A stretch of 64,000 nucleotides of DNA. Origin: an uncultured bacterium (GTDB lineage Bacteria; Acidobacteriota; Thermoanaerobaculia; Thermoanaerobaculales; Thermoanaerobaculaceae). Positions within the stretch are counted from its first letter, which is position 1. The number at the start of each line of letters is the position of its first letter. The stretch is from assembly GCA_937924755.1 (NCBI GenBank), contig CALEVZ010000025.1:1-64000 (forward strand), in the 5' to 3' direction. This document shows, one piece after another, positions 36,642 through 47,286 of this stretch. The notes beneath the pieces were generated by a model that did no database searches, was not told the DNA's origin, and saw only the letters and a list, made by a program, of their open reading frames with translations. Both the position numbers and the translations under genes were made by a program.

Positions 36642-38726
36642 CTACGGCGCCAGCCGGAGGCGAACATCCACGGCCACGCACCCTCGCCCCTGGTCGAGCA
36701 CGAACAGGGGGTTGATATCACCTTCGGCGAGCTCGGGAACCGCCGCCGCCAGGGCCCCCAGCCGGGCGGCCGCCGCGGCCAGAGACGCCACGTCACCGGC
36801 CGGCCGGCCGCGGAATTCGCCCAGAAGCGGCGCACCCCGTAGCGCCTCGATCATCTCCCGAGCCTCCCCCGTCGTCACCGGGGCCGGCCGGAAGACCACG
36901 TCCTTCCACACCTCCACGGCGATCCCTCCCAGCCCCACCATGAGCAGGGGACCCACCGCCGGATCTCGGTTCACCCCCAGGATCACCTCCCGGCCGCCCG
37001 GCACCAGCCGCTGTACGATGAAGCCGTCCAGCTGCAATCCAGCCGCGGCCAAGCGATCCGCCATCCCCAGGGCGGCCTGCCGCACCGCCGCCGGCGAGGA
37101 CAGGTTCACCTGCACGGCCCCCATTTCGCTCTTGTGCACCAGAGCTTTCCCCTCTCCCTTGAGCACCAGCGGGAAACCGAGTTCCTCGGCGGCCTGCACC
37201 GCTGCCTCGAGGTCTGGGGCGAAACGCCATGGTGCCACCGGGAGGCCGATCTCCTCCAGGACCGCGAACGCCTCGGCCTGGGGAAGATAGCCCCAGCGCG
37301 CGCGGGCAACGGCCCCCTGGAGAGTGGGCGAAGCAACAACGGGAACCTCGCCCTCCCGCTCATGCCGGCGTTCACTGTGGCGCACCAGCGCCGCCAGGGA
37401 GCGCACCCCCCACTCGGGGTAGCGGTACACCGGCGGCATGCCGGGGACGCGGTGGGCCTGGGGGTAGAAGTGGGCCGCGGTCATGAACACCGCCACCACG
37501 GGCTTGGCACATTCACGCGCCTGGGAGGCGATGGCCTCCGCCACCTCCAGCGCAGAGCCCTGGGGCGGAGTTACCGCAATGGCCACCACCGCGTCCACCC
37601 CCTCGTCGGCCAGCACTGACCCCAACGCTCGACGATAATCCTCCGGGCGCGCCGAGGGCAGCATGTCCACGGGGTCTCGCACCGCCGCTTCGGCCGGTAG
37701 GAACGAGCGGATCTCCGCCTGGGTCGCAGCCGTCAAGGGAGCCAGCTCCAGACCGTGGGTCGCCAAGGCATCGGCCGCCACGATGGCCGGCCCGCCGGCG
37801 TTGGTCACCACCGCCACGCGCCTGCCCCGGGGGGCGGGGCAGCTCTGCGCCGCCAGCGCCACGTCGAACATCTCCTTGAGGGTGGTGACGCGCAGCACGC
37901 CGGCCTGGGCGAGGAGGGCATCCACCGCCGTGTCAGCCGCCGCCAGCGCCCCCGTATGGGAGCTGGCGGCGCGCTGCCCGGCCGCGGTGCGGCCCGCCTT
38001 GAGGGCGATCACCGGCATCCGCGCCGAAAGGCGCGAGGCCACCTTTAGGAACCGTCGCGGCTCGTCCAGCGACTCCAGGTACAGCATCACCGCGCGGGTG
38101 CGCTCATCGTGCTCCCAATACTCCAGCACATCGTTGACGTTGACATCGGCGCTGTTACCCACCGACACGAACTGGGAAAAGCCCAGGCCAGCCTCCGCCG
38201 CCGCCTCCAGTACCGCCACCCCCAGCGCCCCCGAGTGCGAGGCAAAAGCGACCGGTCCAGGCAGTGCCGGGGTAGGGGAAAAGGTGGCGTCCAGCCGCAC
38301 GTCAGGGGCGGTGTTGATCACTCCCATGCAGTTGGGCCCCACCATGCGCACGCCGCCGGCGCGCAACCGGGACACCAGCTGCCGCTCCAAACCCGCCCCC
38401 TCTTCACCCCCCTCGCGAAACCCGGCGGTGATCACTACCACCCCGCCCACGCCCGCAGCCAGACACTCCTCCACCGTGGGGATCACCAGGTCTCGGGGCA
38501 CCATCAGCACCGCCAGATCCACTGGGGCGCCGATGGCCGTCACCGAGGGGTGGCAGGGCAGCTCCCGAATGGAGCCGGCGCGGGGGTTGACCGGGTAGAT
38601 CTTGCCCGTGAACCCCGCAGCGAGGAGGTTGTCCAGCAGCTTGATCGACAGGGAGTCGGGCCGGGAGGAAACCCCGGCCAGGGCAATAGAGCGCGGTGCG
38701 AGAATGGGCTTCAAGGACGCTGTCAC
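36642..38726 (-). CDS. Acetyl/acyl-CoA synthetase, ADP-forming type (CoA-binding plus ATP-grasp)
   Basis: PRSIALAGVSSRPDSLSIKLLDNLL, GPNCMGVINTAPDVRLDATF, SSHTGALAAADTAVDALLAQAGVLRV, ATP-grasp FPLVLKGEGKALVHKSEMGAVQVNL. Confidence 0.92.
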   Translation of the reverse strand: MTASLKPILAPRSIALAGVSSRPDSLSIKLLDNLLAAGFTGKIYPVNPRAGSIRELPCHPSVTAIGAPVDLAVLMVPRDLVIPTVEECLAAGVGGVVVITAGFREGGEEGAGLERQLVSRLRAGGVRMVGPNCMGVINTAPDVRLDATFSPTPALPGPVAFASHSGALGVAVLEAAAEAGLGFSQFVSVGNSADVNVNDVLEYWEHDERTRAVMLYLESLDEPRRFLKVASRLSARMPVIALKAGRTAAGQRAASSHTGALAAADTAVDALLAQAGVLRVTTLKEMFDVALAAQSCPAPRGRRVAVVTNAGGPAIVAADALATHGLELAPLTAATQAEIRSFLPAEAAVRDPVDMLPSARPEDYRRALGSVLADEGVDAVVAIAVTPPQGSALEVAEAIASQARECAKPVVAVFMTAAHFYPQAHRVPGMPPVYRYPEWGVRSLAALVRHSERRHEREGEVPVVASPTLQGAVARARWGYLPQAEAFAVLEEIGLPVAPWRFAPDLEAAVQAAEELGFPLVLKGEGKALVHKSEMGAVQVNLSSPAAVRQAALGMADRLAAAGLQLDGFIVQRLVPGGREVILGVNRDPAVGPLLMVGLGGIAVEVWKDVVFRPAPVTTGEAREMIEALRGAPLLGEFRGRPAGDVASLAAAAARLGALAAAVPELAEGDINPLFVLDQGRGCVAVDVRLRLAP

Positions 38727-38767
38727 CGAGACCTCCGGCGGGCATCGGTCGGCCACGCCGGGGGATG

Positions 38768-39691
38768 CTAACACGCCCGTGACACCGCCATGGCCTCCGT
38801 CATCACCGGCTGCGGGCCTGCCGGCGGCAGCACCCACAGGCGTTCTCCCGAGGCCCGCGCCACCACCGGCAAATACCCCACCGCATCGCCATCCAGCTGG
38901 TAAGGGACTTCTTCGCGTGCCTGCAGTTTCACTTCGGCGGCGAGGAAGCGATTCACCCCGGGGCGAGCGAGGTGTCTCCCACTGGGAATGGCGAAGAAGA
39001 ACGGCACCACGTGTCGCCGTCCGTGTCTGGTCAGGACCACTGCCTCCAGCCCCGGCGAGAAGGGGTCGGCGCCGGGGGTGGCGGCGAACGGACCGCCGTA
39101 GTAGCGGGAGTTGCCGACGATGCACCACGCCGCCGAGTGCTCCACCCCGTTCACAGCCACCTGAAAGCGGGGCAGGCGGCCGTGGAAAAACTCCAGCACC
39201 GCCTGCACGGTGACGCCTACCTTGCCGGCGTAGCGTTTCCAGCTCTCCGGCAGCTTGGCGAGGATGGTGGAATCGGGCCCGGCCGAGAGCATCAGCAAGA
39301 AGAGCTCCCCCCGATCGGTGCGGGCCAGGGACATGGCTCGCCGCCTCGCCTGCAGTTGGCTTGCCAGTGCTCCCACCGGGTCCCGCGGCACCCCCAGCTC
39401 GTAGGCCAGCACCGAGGTGGTGCCTCCGGGCAGCAGCAGCATGGCCGTCTCGGTGTCAACCAGCCCTCGCGCCGCCTCGTTATAAGTACCATCCCCGCCC
39501 CACACCGCCAGCACCGGGCACCCATCCCGGGCAGCCCGGCGAGCCAGCTCCTGGGCGTGACCGGGAGCGGCCGTCTCCCACCACTCTAGGGTCACTCCCA
39601 GCTCCCGCCCAACTCGTTCCAGTTGTCGCCGGGGCGGGTGACATCGACCGCCCCGCGCCACCGGGTTGTAAATCACCGGCAATCGGCTCAT
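38768..39691 (-). CDS. Diacylglycerol/lipid kinase family protein
   Basis: [46 protein letters not shown]. Confidence 0.9.
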   Translation of the reverse strand: MSRLPVIYNPVARGGRCHPPRRQLERVGRELGVTLEWWETAAPGHAQELARRAARDGCPVLAVWGGDGTYNEAARGLVDTETAMLLLPGGTTSVLAYELGVPRDPVGALASQLQARRRAMSLARTDRGELFLLMLSAGPDSTILAKLPESWKRYAGKVGVTVQAVLEFFHGRLPRFQVAVNGVEHSAAWCIVGNSRYYGGPFAATPGADPFSPGLEAVVLTRHGRRHVVPFFFAIPSGRHLARPGVNRFLAAEVKLQAREEVPYQLDGDAVGYLPVVARASGERLWVLPPAGPQPVMTEAMAVSRAC

Positions 39692-40716
39692 CCCTCGTCC
39701 ACCCCGAACAGCGACCCCTGTCGACAGTCCCCGAACCCCAGGTGGCGCCGGGCCAGTGCGGTGGCCACCCTCCCCCGCGGGGTACGCTGCAGGAAGCCGT
39801 GCTGCAGCAAGAACGGCTCGTAAATATCTTCCAGCGTCCCCTGATCCTCGCCCAGGGTGGCGGCCAGCGCCTTCAGGCCCACCGGCCCGCCCCCGTAGTG
39901 CTCGATGACCGTGATCAGCAAGCGGCGATCCAGATCATCGAGGCCGTAGGAGTCCACCTCCAGGCGCTCCAGCCCCCACCGGGCGGCGTCCACGGTGATG
40001 CGCTCCTCGCCGCGCACGTGGGCGAAATCGCGCACCCGCCGCAGCAGCCGGTTGGCAATGCGCGGCGTGCCGCGCGCCCGGCGGGCCAGCTCGGCGGTGG
40101 CGTCCGGGTCAATGGCCACCCCGAGGATGCCCGCCGAGCGATCGACGATGCGCTCCAGGGAGGGCGGATCGTAGAAGTCCAGGCGGTGCACGATGCCGAA
40201 GCGGTCGCGCAGCGGCGGCGGCAACAAACCGGCGCGGGTGGTGGCGCCCACCAGGGTGAAGCGCGGCAAGGCCAGGCGCATGGTGCGCGCCGCCGGTCCC
40301 TGGCCAATCACCAGGTCCAACGCGAAATCCTCCAGCGCCGGGTAGAGAACCTCCGCCACCGTCGCCCCCAGGCGGTGGATCTCGTCGACGAACAGCACCC
40401 CCCCTGGCTCCAAATTGGTGAGAATGGCCGCCAGATCGCCGGGCCGCTCCAGCACCGGTCCGGAGGTGACCTGGATCGGCGCCCCCATTTCTGCGGCAAT
40501 AATGTGCGCTAGCGTGGTCTTGCCCAGCCCCGGCGGCCCGAACAGCAGCACGTGGTCCAGCGCCTCGCCGCGCGCCCTCGCCGCCTGGAGGAACACCGCC
40601 AGGTTGGCCACCACCTTCTCCTGGCCGATGTACTCGGACAACCGGCGGGGGCGCAGGCTCTCCTCGAAGGGAGCCTCGTCGGGCCCACGCTGGGGGAGAA
40701 GCACGTGATCGGCCAC
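39688..40716 (-). CDS. ruvB: Holliday junction helicase RuvB
   Basis: [63 protein letters not shown]. Confidence 0.97.
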   Translation of the reverse strand: MADHVLLPQRGPDEAPFEESLRPRRLSEYIGQEKVVANLAVFLQAARARGEALDHVLLFGPPGLGKTTLAHIIAAEMGAPIQVTSGPVLERPGDLAAILTNLEPGGVLFVDEIHRLGATVAEVLYPALEDFALDLVIGQGPAARTMRLALPRFTLVGATTRAGLLPPPLRDRFGIVHRLDFYDPPSLERIVDRSAGILGVAIDPDATAELARRARGTPRIANRLLRRVRDFAHVRGEERITVDAARWGLERLEVDSYGLDDLDRRLLITVIEHYGGGPVGLKALAATLGEDQGTLEDIYEPFLLQHGFLQRTPRGRVATALARRHLGFGDCRQGSLFGVDEG

Positions 40717-40753
40717 GGCCCTATTGTAGGCGCCCCGGCGCCGGGCTGGCGAG

Positions 40754-41320
40754 CTACCGGACGAGGGCCTTGAGGGCGCGGGGGAGCAGTTCGGTGAGGG
40801 ACAGAGTGGGGTCCTCCCGCAGCACCGCCGCCACCACCTCCTCGGCGGCGCGCGGCGAGTACCCCAGGTTGACCAGCGCCGACACCGCATCCTCGCGGGC
40901 GGGGGCCAGCGGTGCTCGAGGGGCCGCCAGCGAGCCCTTCAGCTCGACGATCAGCCGCTCCGCCGTGCGCTTGCCGATCCCCGGGAGGGCGGCCAGCCGC
41001 CGCCACTGCCCGCCCTCCACGGCCTCGGCGATCTCCCCGGGCGTCAAGCCGGAGAGCACGGCGACGGCGGTGCGCGGACCCACTCCGGCCACGCCGATGA
41101 GGGAGCGGAAGGTGTCGCGCTCCACCAGTGAGGGAAAGCCGTACAGGGTGATCTGGTCCTCGCGCACGTGGGTGTGAATGTAGAGCGAGACCTCCTGGTG
41201 CCCGCTGAGGAGGCGATAGGCGGACAACGGCACGCGCACCTCGTAGCCGACGCCACCCACCTCCAGCAGGACGACGCCTGGCTGCACCGCCAGCGGCCGG
41301 CCCGTGAGGTGCCCGATCAT
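40754..41320 (-). CDS. ruvA: Holliday junction helicase RuvA
   Basis: [59 protein letters not shown]. Confidence 0.96.
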   Translation of the reverse strand: MIGHLTGRPLAVQPGVVLLEVGGVGYEVRVPLSAYRLLSGHQEVSLYIHTHVREDQITLYGFPSLVERDTFRSLIGVAGVGPRTAVAVLSGLTPGEIAEAVEGGQWRRLAALPGIGKRTAERLIVELKGSLAAPRAPLAPAREDAVSALVNLGYSPRAAEEVVAAVLREDPTLSLTELLPRALKALVR

Positions 41321-43266
41321 CCCCGCCGCGGCTTGTAGCGGTCCACCACCTCGGCGTTCACGGTCACCTTGTGATTCCGGCGGGCCTGCGCCACGAAGGA
41401 CGAGATGACTTTTTGAACCTCGTCCTGCAGCATCGACTCGCGCAGGCTGCTCTTCTCGCGGGCAAACGCCTGCGGATCGATCTCTTTCTTGGAGTTCACC
41501 CGGGCAAAGGCCACCCCGCGCTCGCCGATGGCCACCACCGGCGTGACGCCACCCACGGGAGTCGCGAACACCGCCTCCTCCAGAGCCGGCGCCATCCCCA
41601 CACCGGGAATCGGCGCCCCACGCCGATGATCGGTGACCGCCTGCACCCGCCCGCCCAGGCGGGCAGCAACGGCCGCTAGCCCGTCTCCAACGACGCCAGT
41701 GGTCGCCTCGGCCACCCGCTGGCGCAGCAGCGCCACCGCCTGGCGGCGGCGCACAGCCTCCATCGCGCTCTCCTTGGCTTCTTCGAAGGGCAGCACGCCG
41801 GCCTTGCGCACCTGCGACACCCGATAGACGATCCAGCCCCGACTGGAGCGCCGCGGCCCGCCAACGAACCCCTCCTTGGCCATGCTCACCTCGGCCAGGA
41901 GCTCCGGATCGCGGCCGAGGCCGGGAATCATCGGGTCGGTGACGCCGAACAGCGGGGTGACGTTGGAAGACACCACCTCATCGGCCACTGCCAGTTCCTG
42001 CCACTGCTCGGCGGTCTTCAGCTTGGCGGCATCGATCTTCTCCCGCAGGGCCTGGGCGCGACGACTGCCCTCGCCCTCCGCCAACCCCTCGGCGAGGCGC
42101 TGGCGGATGATCTCCCGCACCTCCTCCAGACTCTGCTGGCCGGCGCCGCGCCGATCCGTGAGCTTGATGACGTGAAAACCGAACTGACTCTCCACCGGCT
42201 GCGACACCTCGCCGACCTTGAGGGCGAACACCGCCTCCTCGAACTCCTTGACCATGCGACCGCGGCCGAACCAACCCAGGTCTCCGCCGCTGTCCTTGCT
42301 GCCGGGATCATCCGAGGCCTCCCTGGCCAGGGCGGCAAAGTCAGCCCCGGGGGCAATCGCCCGGGCGTACAGGGCGCGAGCACGAGCGGCGGCCGCCCGC
42401 CTTGCCTCCTCGCCCTCGCCCGCGGGCCCCACCAGGATATGGCTCGCCCGGACCTCCTCGGCGCGCTGGAACTCATTGGCGTGGGCGGCGTAGTACTCGG
42501 CGATCTGGGCATCGCTGATGGTCAATGCCCGGCGCAGGCGAGCGTCGTCGACCAGCAGGTACTGCAGCGCCCGTTGTTCGGGTCGGTCGAACTCCTGCCG
42601 GTGCTCGTCATAGTAGCGGCGTACGTCGGCGTCCGAGACGCTCACCTCATTGATCACCGTCTCGATACCCACGAACCCCACCTCGAAGTTGGCGCTTTCG
42701 TTGCGTTTGCGGTACTCGCGCTCCACCTCGGCGTCGGGGAGGCTGATGCCGGCGGTGAATGCCTGCTGCAGCTTCTCGATCAGCATGTCGCGGCGCAACG
42801 AGGCCTCGAACTCCTCGGGTGAAGTGTTGTTGACGCGGAGGATGCGATTGTACAGCTCCTCACCGACAAAGGACCCGTCCTCGCGGCGAAACACTTCAAA
42901 GGACAGAATGCGGTCCAGCACTTCTTTGTCGCTCACCGCCAGGCCCATGGCCCGCGCCTTCTTGACCAGTAGCTCCCGATCGATGAGGTTCTGCACCGTC
43001 AGGGTGGCGAAGTCGATCTGATCGCGAACCGTTTCGAACTGCTGGCCGTACATCTGGCGGTAGCGATCCTCGGTGCTGCGTAGCTCCTTGAGGAACTGCG
43101 CCTCGGTAACGATCACATCCCCCACCTGGGCCGCGAAATTGGCCATGCCGCGGCCGCTTTGGCGGCCCGTACCCCAGTCGACGAAGATCAGCAGGACAAA
43201 AACGACCACCACGAACCACAGGACTATCTTGAGATTCTTGAACTGATCCCGCATCAATTTCAGCAC
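41317..43266 (-). CDS. Membrane-anchored peptidyl-prolyl isomerase (PpiD/SurA-like)
   Basis: N-terminal TM, SurA-N-like region, parvulin domain [31 protein letters not shown]...[33 protein letters not shown] start. Confidence 0.93.
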   Translation of the reverse strand: MLKLMRDQFKNLKIVLWFVVVVFVLLIFVDWGTGRQSGRGMANFAAQVGDVIVTEAQFLKELRSTEDRYRQMYGQQFETVRDQIDFATLTVQNLIDRELLVKKARAMGLAVSDKEVLDRILSFEVFRREDGSFVGEELYNRILRVNNTSPEEFEASLRRDMLIEKLQQAFTAGISLPDAEVEREYRKRNESANFEVGFVGIETVINEVSVSDADVRRYYDEHRQEFDRPEQRALQYLLVDDARLRRALTISDAQIAEYYAAHANEFQRAEEVRASHILVGPAGEGEEARRAAAARARALYARAIAPGADFAALAREASDDPGSKDSGGDLGWFGRGRMVKEFEEAVFALKVGEVSQPVESQFGFHVIKLTDRRGAGQQSLEEVREIIRQRLAEGLAEGEGSRRAQALREKIDAAKLKTAEQWQELAVADEVVSSNVTPLFGVTDPMIPGLGRDPELLAEVSMAKEGFVGGPRRSSRGWIVYRVSQVRKAGVLPFEEAKESAMEAVRRRQAVALLRQRVAEATTGVVGDGLAAVAARLGGRVQAVTDHRRGAPIPGVGMAPALEEAVFATPVGGVTPVVAIGERGVAFARVNSKKEIDPQAFAREKSSLRESMLQDEVQKVISSFVAQARRNHKVTVNAEVVDRYKPRRG

Positions 43267-43355
43267 CGAACGCCTCCCCCCGCACCCCCTCGTGCAGGGC
43301 GCCGTGGATTGTAGCCCACTTGGTGCCGGTGAGCAAGTTGAGACGCTAGCTGGCG

Positions 43356-43385
43356 TTGCACTGCACCTGAGGGGGGTGCTATAAG
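43356..43385 (+). promoter_or_regulatory. Putative sigma70-type promoter TTGCAC-N18-TATAAG upstream of the FecR/mre operon
   Basis: -35 at 43356-43361, -10 at 43380-43385, about 16 nt before the ATG at 43402. Confidence 0.5.
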
Positions 43386-43401
43386 AGCTGATGGAGTAGA
43401 C

Positions 43402-44853
43402 ATGCCTTCCGTACCCCCGCGACCATCCGCCCGCCGTTTCGAAATTGACTGGGTGGTGGTGTCGCTGGAGGGGATGCGGCGGTGGGGACTGCGGGCATTC
43501 CTGCTGGTGGTGGCGGGCGGCGCCCTGCTCGTCGGCCTGTACCTGCTGCACGAACCGACCGAGCGTCGCGCCGAGCGGGCGCTGCGCCGGGCGACCGCGC
43601 TGCAGAGCACCCTGCGCAACGCCGGCTTGCCATCGGGGCTGTTCCAGGAGTTCGAGCTTGCCTCCAACATCCTCGCCGAGGCGCGAGTGCACTTCGAACG
43701 GCGCGATTTCTCTCCCTCCCTGATGCGGGCCGAAGATGCCCTGCGCCGCTTCGAGCTGCTCGCCGGCCTGGCCAACCAGGAGTTCGTGGGCTCCGGTCAA
43801 ATCATCTCGGTGGAAGGCCGGGTCGAGGTCCAGCGGACGAACCAGACCCGCTGGGAGCGGGCGCGGGAGAAGCAGCCTCTGTATAACGGCGACTTCGTCA
43901 AAACCGGCAGCGACGGCAGCGCGGAGATCATGTTCGCCGACGGCACGGTGTTCCGGGTGGCACCCGACTCGCTGCTGGAGGTACACCGCGAGGCTCGCGG
44001 CAGCGGCGCCTCCGCCCCCGGTGAAGTGCGCGTCAAGGTGGGCCAGGTGAACGTCTACACCGCCAGCCAACCTTCTCTGGTCGTCACCGACGCGGTGCGG
44101 GCCGATGTCCAGCGCGACAGCCGTGTGGGCGTGGAGGTAGCCGAGGATTCTTCCACCACCGTTGCCACCTATACGGGGCGCGCCTCGGTCTCTTCGGCGG
44201 CAGGTGGCCGGGTGGAACTCACCTCCCGGCAGGCAGTGATCTCCTCTCCGCAGGGCACCCTGGGGCCGCGCCGGCCCGTCCCGGAACCGCCGGTCCTGCT
44301 CGCCCCCCCCTCGGGGCACGCGGTCAACCTCGACGAAACCGATCGCCTCGCCATCTCATGGCGACCGGTGCCGGGCGCACCCTCGTACATTCTGCAGGTC
44401 AGTCGCTCGCGCCTCTTCAAGGCCGGCACCATCGACCTGGAAACCCCCCCCCGCGCCACCACCCAGGCCAACCTGCGAGTCGTCCTTCCCGGCTCGTACT
44501 TCTGGCGGGTCGCCGCCCTGAGTGAGGGGGGCATCCGGTCAGAGTGGAGCGCTGCCCGCTCCTTTCGTGCCACTTACGGCATCGGCATGGAAGAACTGGC
44601 CGACACCACCCCGCCCCGCCTGGAGGTCCAGCGCGCCACCCAGATGGGCAACCTGGTGCTAATCCAGGGAGTCACCGAGCCGGGCGCGACGGTCACCGTG
44701 CACGGCGAGGGGGTGGAGGTTGCCGCCGACGGGCGCTTCATCAAGACCGTTGCCATCGGTCAGGAGGGACGGACTACAATCGTCATCCGCGCCATCGACC
44801 CGGCCGGCAACGTCACCGAGCACCGAGAGACGATCGTGTTGGAAGTTTTTTAG
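43402..44853 (+). CDS. Membrane-anchored FecR-domain protein with C-terminal Ig/FN3-like segments
   Basis: TM near N-terminus; FecR core [38 protein letters not shown]-terminal [22 protein letters not shown] and AIDPAGN Ig-like motifs. Confidence 0.85.
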   Translation: MPSVPPRPSARRFEIDWVVVSLEGMRRWGLRAFLLVVAGGALLVGLYLLHEPTERRAERALRRATALQSTLRNAGLPSGLFQEFELASNILAEARVHFERRDFSPSLMRAEDALRRFELLAGLANQEFVGSGQIISVEGRVEVQRTNQTRWERAREKQPLYNGDFVKTGSDGSAEIMFADGTVFRVAPDSLLEVHREARGSGASAPGEVRVKVGQVNVYTASQPSLVVTDAVRADVQRDSRVGVEVAEDSSTTVATYTGRASVSSAAGGRVELTSRQAVISSPQGTLGPRRPVPEPPVLLAPPSGHAVNLDETDRLAISWRPVPGAPSYILQVSRSRLFKAGTIDLETPPRATTQANLRVVLPGSYFWRVAALSEGGIRSEWSAARSFRATYGIGMEELADTTPPRLEVQRATQMGNLVLIQGVTEPGATVTVHGEGVEVAADGRFIKTVAIGQEGRTTIVIRAIDPAGNVTEHRETIVLEVF

Positions 44854-44860
44854 GAGGCAT

Positions 44861-45886
44861 ATGGCCTTGACATCGATTCTTTCGCTCTTCTCCTCCGACC
44901 TCGCCGTCGATTTGGGCACGGCAACGACGCTGGTGTTCACCCGCCCGCGGGGGATCGTGGTGTTCGAGCCCTCCATCGTGGCCGTCAACCGCGTCCTCAA
45001 CCGCGTCGAGGCGGTGGGAGCCTCAGCCAAGGAAATGCTCGGCAAGACGCCGGGCAACATCGTCGCCATCCGACCCATGAAAGACGGCGTCATCGCCGAT
45101 TTCGAAGTCACCGAGAAGATGCTCGAGTACTTCATCCGCAAGGCCCACGGTCGCAGCTTCCTGGTACGCCCCCGCATCGTCATCTCGGTGCCGTCGGAGA
45201 TCACCCCGGTGGAAAAGCGGGCGGTGCGCGACTCCGCCCTGCGCGCCGGTGCCAGCGAAGTCTACCTCATCGAGCAGGCCATGGCCGCGGCCATCGGCGC
45301 CGGCCTGCCCATCACCGAACCGACCGGCAACATGATCGTGGACATCGGCGGTGGCACCACTGACGTGGCGGTCATCTCCCTGGCCGGCATCGTCTTCGCG
45401 CGCTCGGTTCGCGTCGCCGGCAACGAGATGGACGAAGCGATCATTTCGTACATCAAGCGCAAGTACAACATGTTGATCGGCGAACGAACCGCGGAGGCGA
45501 TCAAGATCGAGCTGGGCAACGCCTGGCCAGCCGATACCATCACCACCATGGAGGTGAAGGGCCGCGACCTGGTGGAAGGGGTGCCGAAGACGCTCACCAT
45601 CACCGACGAGGAGATCCGCGAGGCCCTCGCAGAGACCGTCAACGTCATCGTGGACACGGTTCGCACCGCTCTCGAGCGGACCCCCCCGGAGCTCTCCGCC
45701 GACATCATGGACAAAGGGATCGTTCTGGCCGGCGGCGGTTCCCTGCTCAAACGCCTCGACCAGCGACTCCGCGAAGAGACCGGTATTCCCGTGTCCCACT
45801 GCGAGGACCCAGTTTCGGCGGTGGTGCGGGGCACCGGTACCATGCTCACCAACATGGCGCTGCTGAGGCGCATTTCCCTCGATTGA
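44861..45886 (+). CDS. mreB: Rod shape-determining protein MreB
   Basis: DLAVDLGTATTLVF, NMIVDIGGGTTDVAVISLAGIV, GIVLAGGGSLLKRLD; SD aggaggc. Confidence 0.98.
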   Translation: MALTSILSLFSSDLAVDLGTATTLVFTRPRGIVVFEPSIVAVNRVLNRVEAVGASAKEMLGKTPGNIVAIRPMKDGVIADFEVTEKMLEYFIRKAHGRSFLVRPRIVISVPSEITPVEKRAVRDSALRAGASEVYLIEQAMAAAIGAGLPITEPTGNMIVDIGGGTTDVAVISLAGIVFARSVRVAGNEMDEAIISYIKRKYNMLIGERTAEAIKIELGNAWPADTITTMEVKGRDLVEGVPKTLTITDEEIREALAETVNVIVDTVRTALERTPPELSADIMDKGIVLAGGGSLLKRLDQRLREETGIPVSHCEDPVSAVVRGTGTMLTNMALLRRISLD

Positions 45887-45887
45887 C

Positions 45888-46694
45888 GTGGCCACGCTGC
45901 GGGTACGGCCGGGAGTCTCCCTCGCGTTCGCCTGCCTGGCCCTTTACCTTGCCGCAGCCGCCCAGATCCGCCACCCGCAAGGATCGTCGCTGAGCGTGGC
46001 GGTGGCCTCCCTGGCCCGGCCGGCGTACCGGGCCACCGAGGCGATGGGCACAGCCCTGGCCGCCCTGCGCGAGGGCTGGCGCGACGCCGCCGCCACCCGC
46101 GTCCAACTCCGCCAGGCGCAGGCAGAAATCGAGGAGCTGCGCCGGGTGAACCAACTCCTCGCCGTCGAGGTCACCGTCTTGCGCGAATCCGATCGGCTCA
46201 TCGCCAGCCTACCGCCCACCGTCGACCGGGTGGTTCTGGCCCGGGTGGTGGCGCGCGATGCGGTGGGAGAACACGTCGCCATCATCGATCGTGGGCGGCG
46301 CCACGGGATCGTCCGCGACGCCCCCGTGCTGGCTGCCGCAGGGGTGGTGGGACGGGTGGAACGGGTTGGCGAGGAGGTCGCGCGGGTGCAACTCCTGTCC
46401 CACCCCCAGGCGGCGGCGGCGGCGCGGGTCAACGGCAGCGAGCTGGAGGTCCTGCTCACTGGCGGCCACTGGCCGACAATCACGGGCCTGCCGGCAGGAA
46501 CGGTCCTCGCCGACGGCACCCCCATCTTCACCACCGGGGCGGAGGGGATTTACCCTCCCGGGCTACTGCTTGCCTTCACCCGCGCGGTGACGGTGGAGAG
46601 CGTGCTCACGCCGATACCCATTCAGCTGGCCGTTCGCGCTGTGGGGGTGACGGTGGTGGCGGTCCTGCCACCGCCGCCCCGGGGTCGGCCGTGA
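45888..46694 (+). CDS. mreC: Rod shape-determining protein MreC
   Basis: TM, coiled coil, MreC beta-domain (VVGRVERVGEEVARVQLLSHP); position after mreB. Confidence 0.9.
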   Translation: MATLRVRPGVSLAFACLALYLAAAAQIRHPQGSSLSVAVASLARPAYRATEAMGTALAALREGWRDAAATRVQLRQAQAEIEELRRVNQLLAVEVTVLRESDRLIASLPPTVDRVVLARVVARDAVGEHVAIIDRGRRHGIVRDAPVLAAAGVVGRVERVGEEVARVQLLSHPQAAAAARVNGSELEVLLTGGHWPTITGLPAGTVLADGTPIFTTGAEGIYPPGLLLAFTRAVTVESVLTPIPIQLAVRAVGVTVVAVLPPPPRGRP

Positions 46695-47194
46695 CCCTCG
46701 CCCTCGCCGTCGTCGCCGCCGTCGTCGCCCATCTGATGGTGCGCAGCGCCTCCATCTGGTGGCTGCTGGGAGCCATGCAGCCGCTGCTGCTGGTGGCCGC
46801 GGCCGGAACCCGCCGGCTGCCACCGGCCCGCGCCGGCTGGCTGGGGCTGGGGTGCGGACTCCTCATCGATGCCTTAAACGGCGGTCCGATCGGGCCCGCC
46901 GCCATTGCCGTCGCGGCTGCCGCCGCCATCGTGGCCGCCGTCGTGGCGCGTCTGGAGCTCACCGGTCCCCTCTTCTGGGTAGCATCGACCCTGCTCCTTG
47001 CCGCCCTCTTCGAAACGCTCCTGCTGGCCATCGTGATGTCCCTCGGCGCAACCCCGAGCCATGCCCTGTTGGGAGTTCTGGCGGCGGTGGCGACGGCCGG
47101 CGTGGGCGGGCTGGCGATTGCCGTTGGTGAACGTCTGTGGCACTGGTGGCGCTCCCCCGAGCGAAGGCGTCGGCGGGCTCTCCGGAGGCGCTGA
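46691..47194 (+). CDS. mreD: Rod shape-determining protein MreD
   Basis: Multi-TM protein overlapping the mreC end; position and size. Confidence 0.75.
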   Translation: MTLALAVVAAVVAHLMVRSASIWWLLGAMQPLLLVAAAGTRRLPPARAGWLGLGCGLLIDALNGGPIGPAAIAVAAAAAIVAAVVARLELTGPLFWVASTLLLAALFETLLLAIVMSLGATPSHALLGVLAAVATAGVGGLAIAVGERLWHWWRSPERRRRRALRRR

Positions 47195-47286
47195 GAGACT
47201 GTGAAGCGCTCCGACCGGCCCTGCACTGCCGCCGCGCCCGCCCTCTTTGACCCCGGCGGTCGCCAGCGCCGGGAGCGCGAGGGGTC

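Noticed and set aside
41317-44319. 1000-aa minus ORF
   Set aside because: True protein starts near 43266; the upstream part is antisense to the FecR gene.
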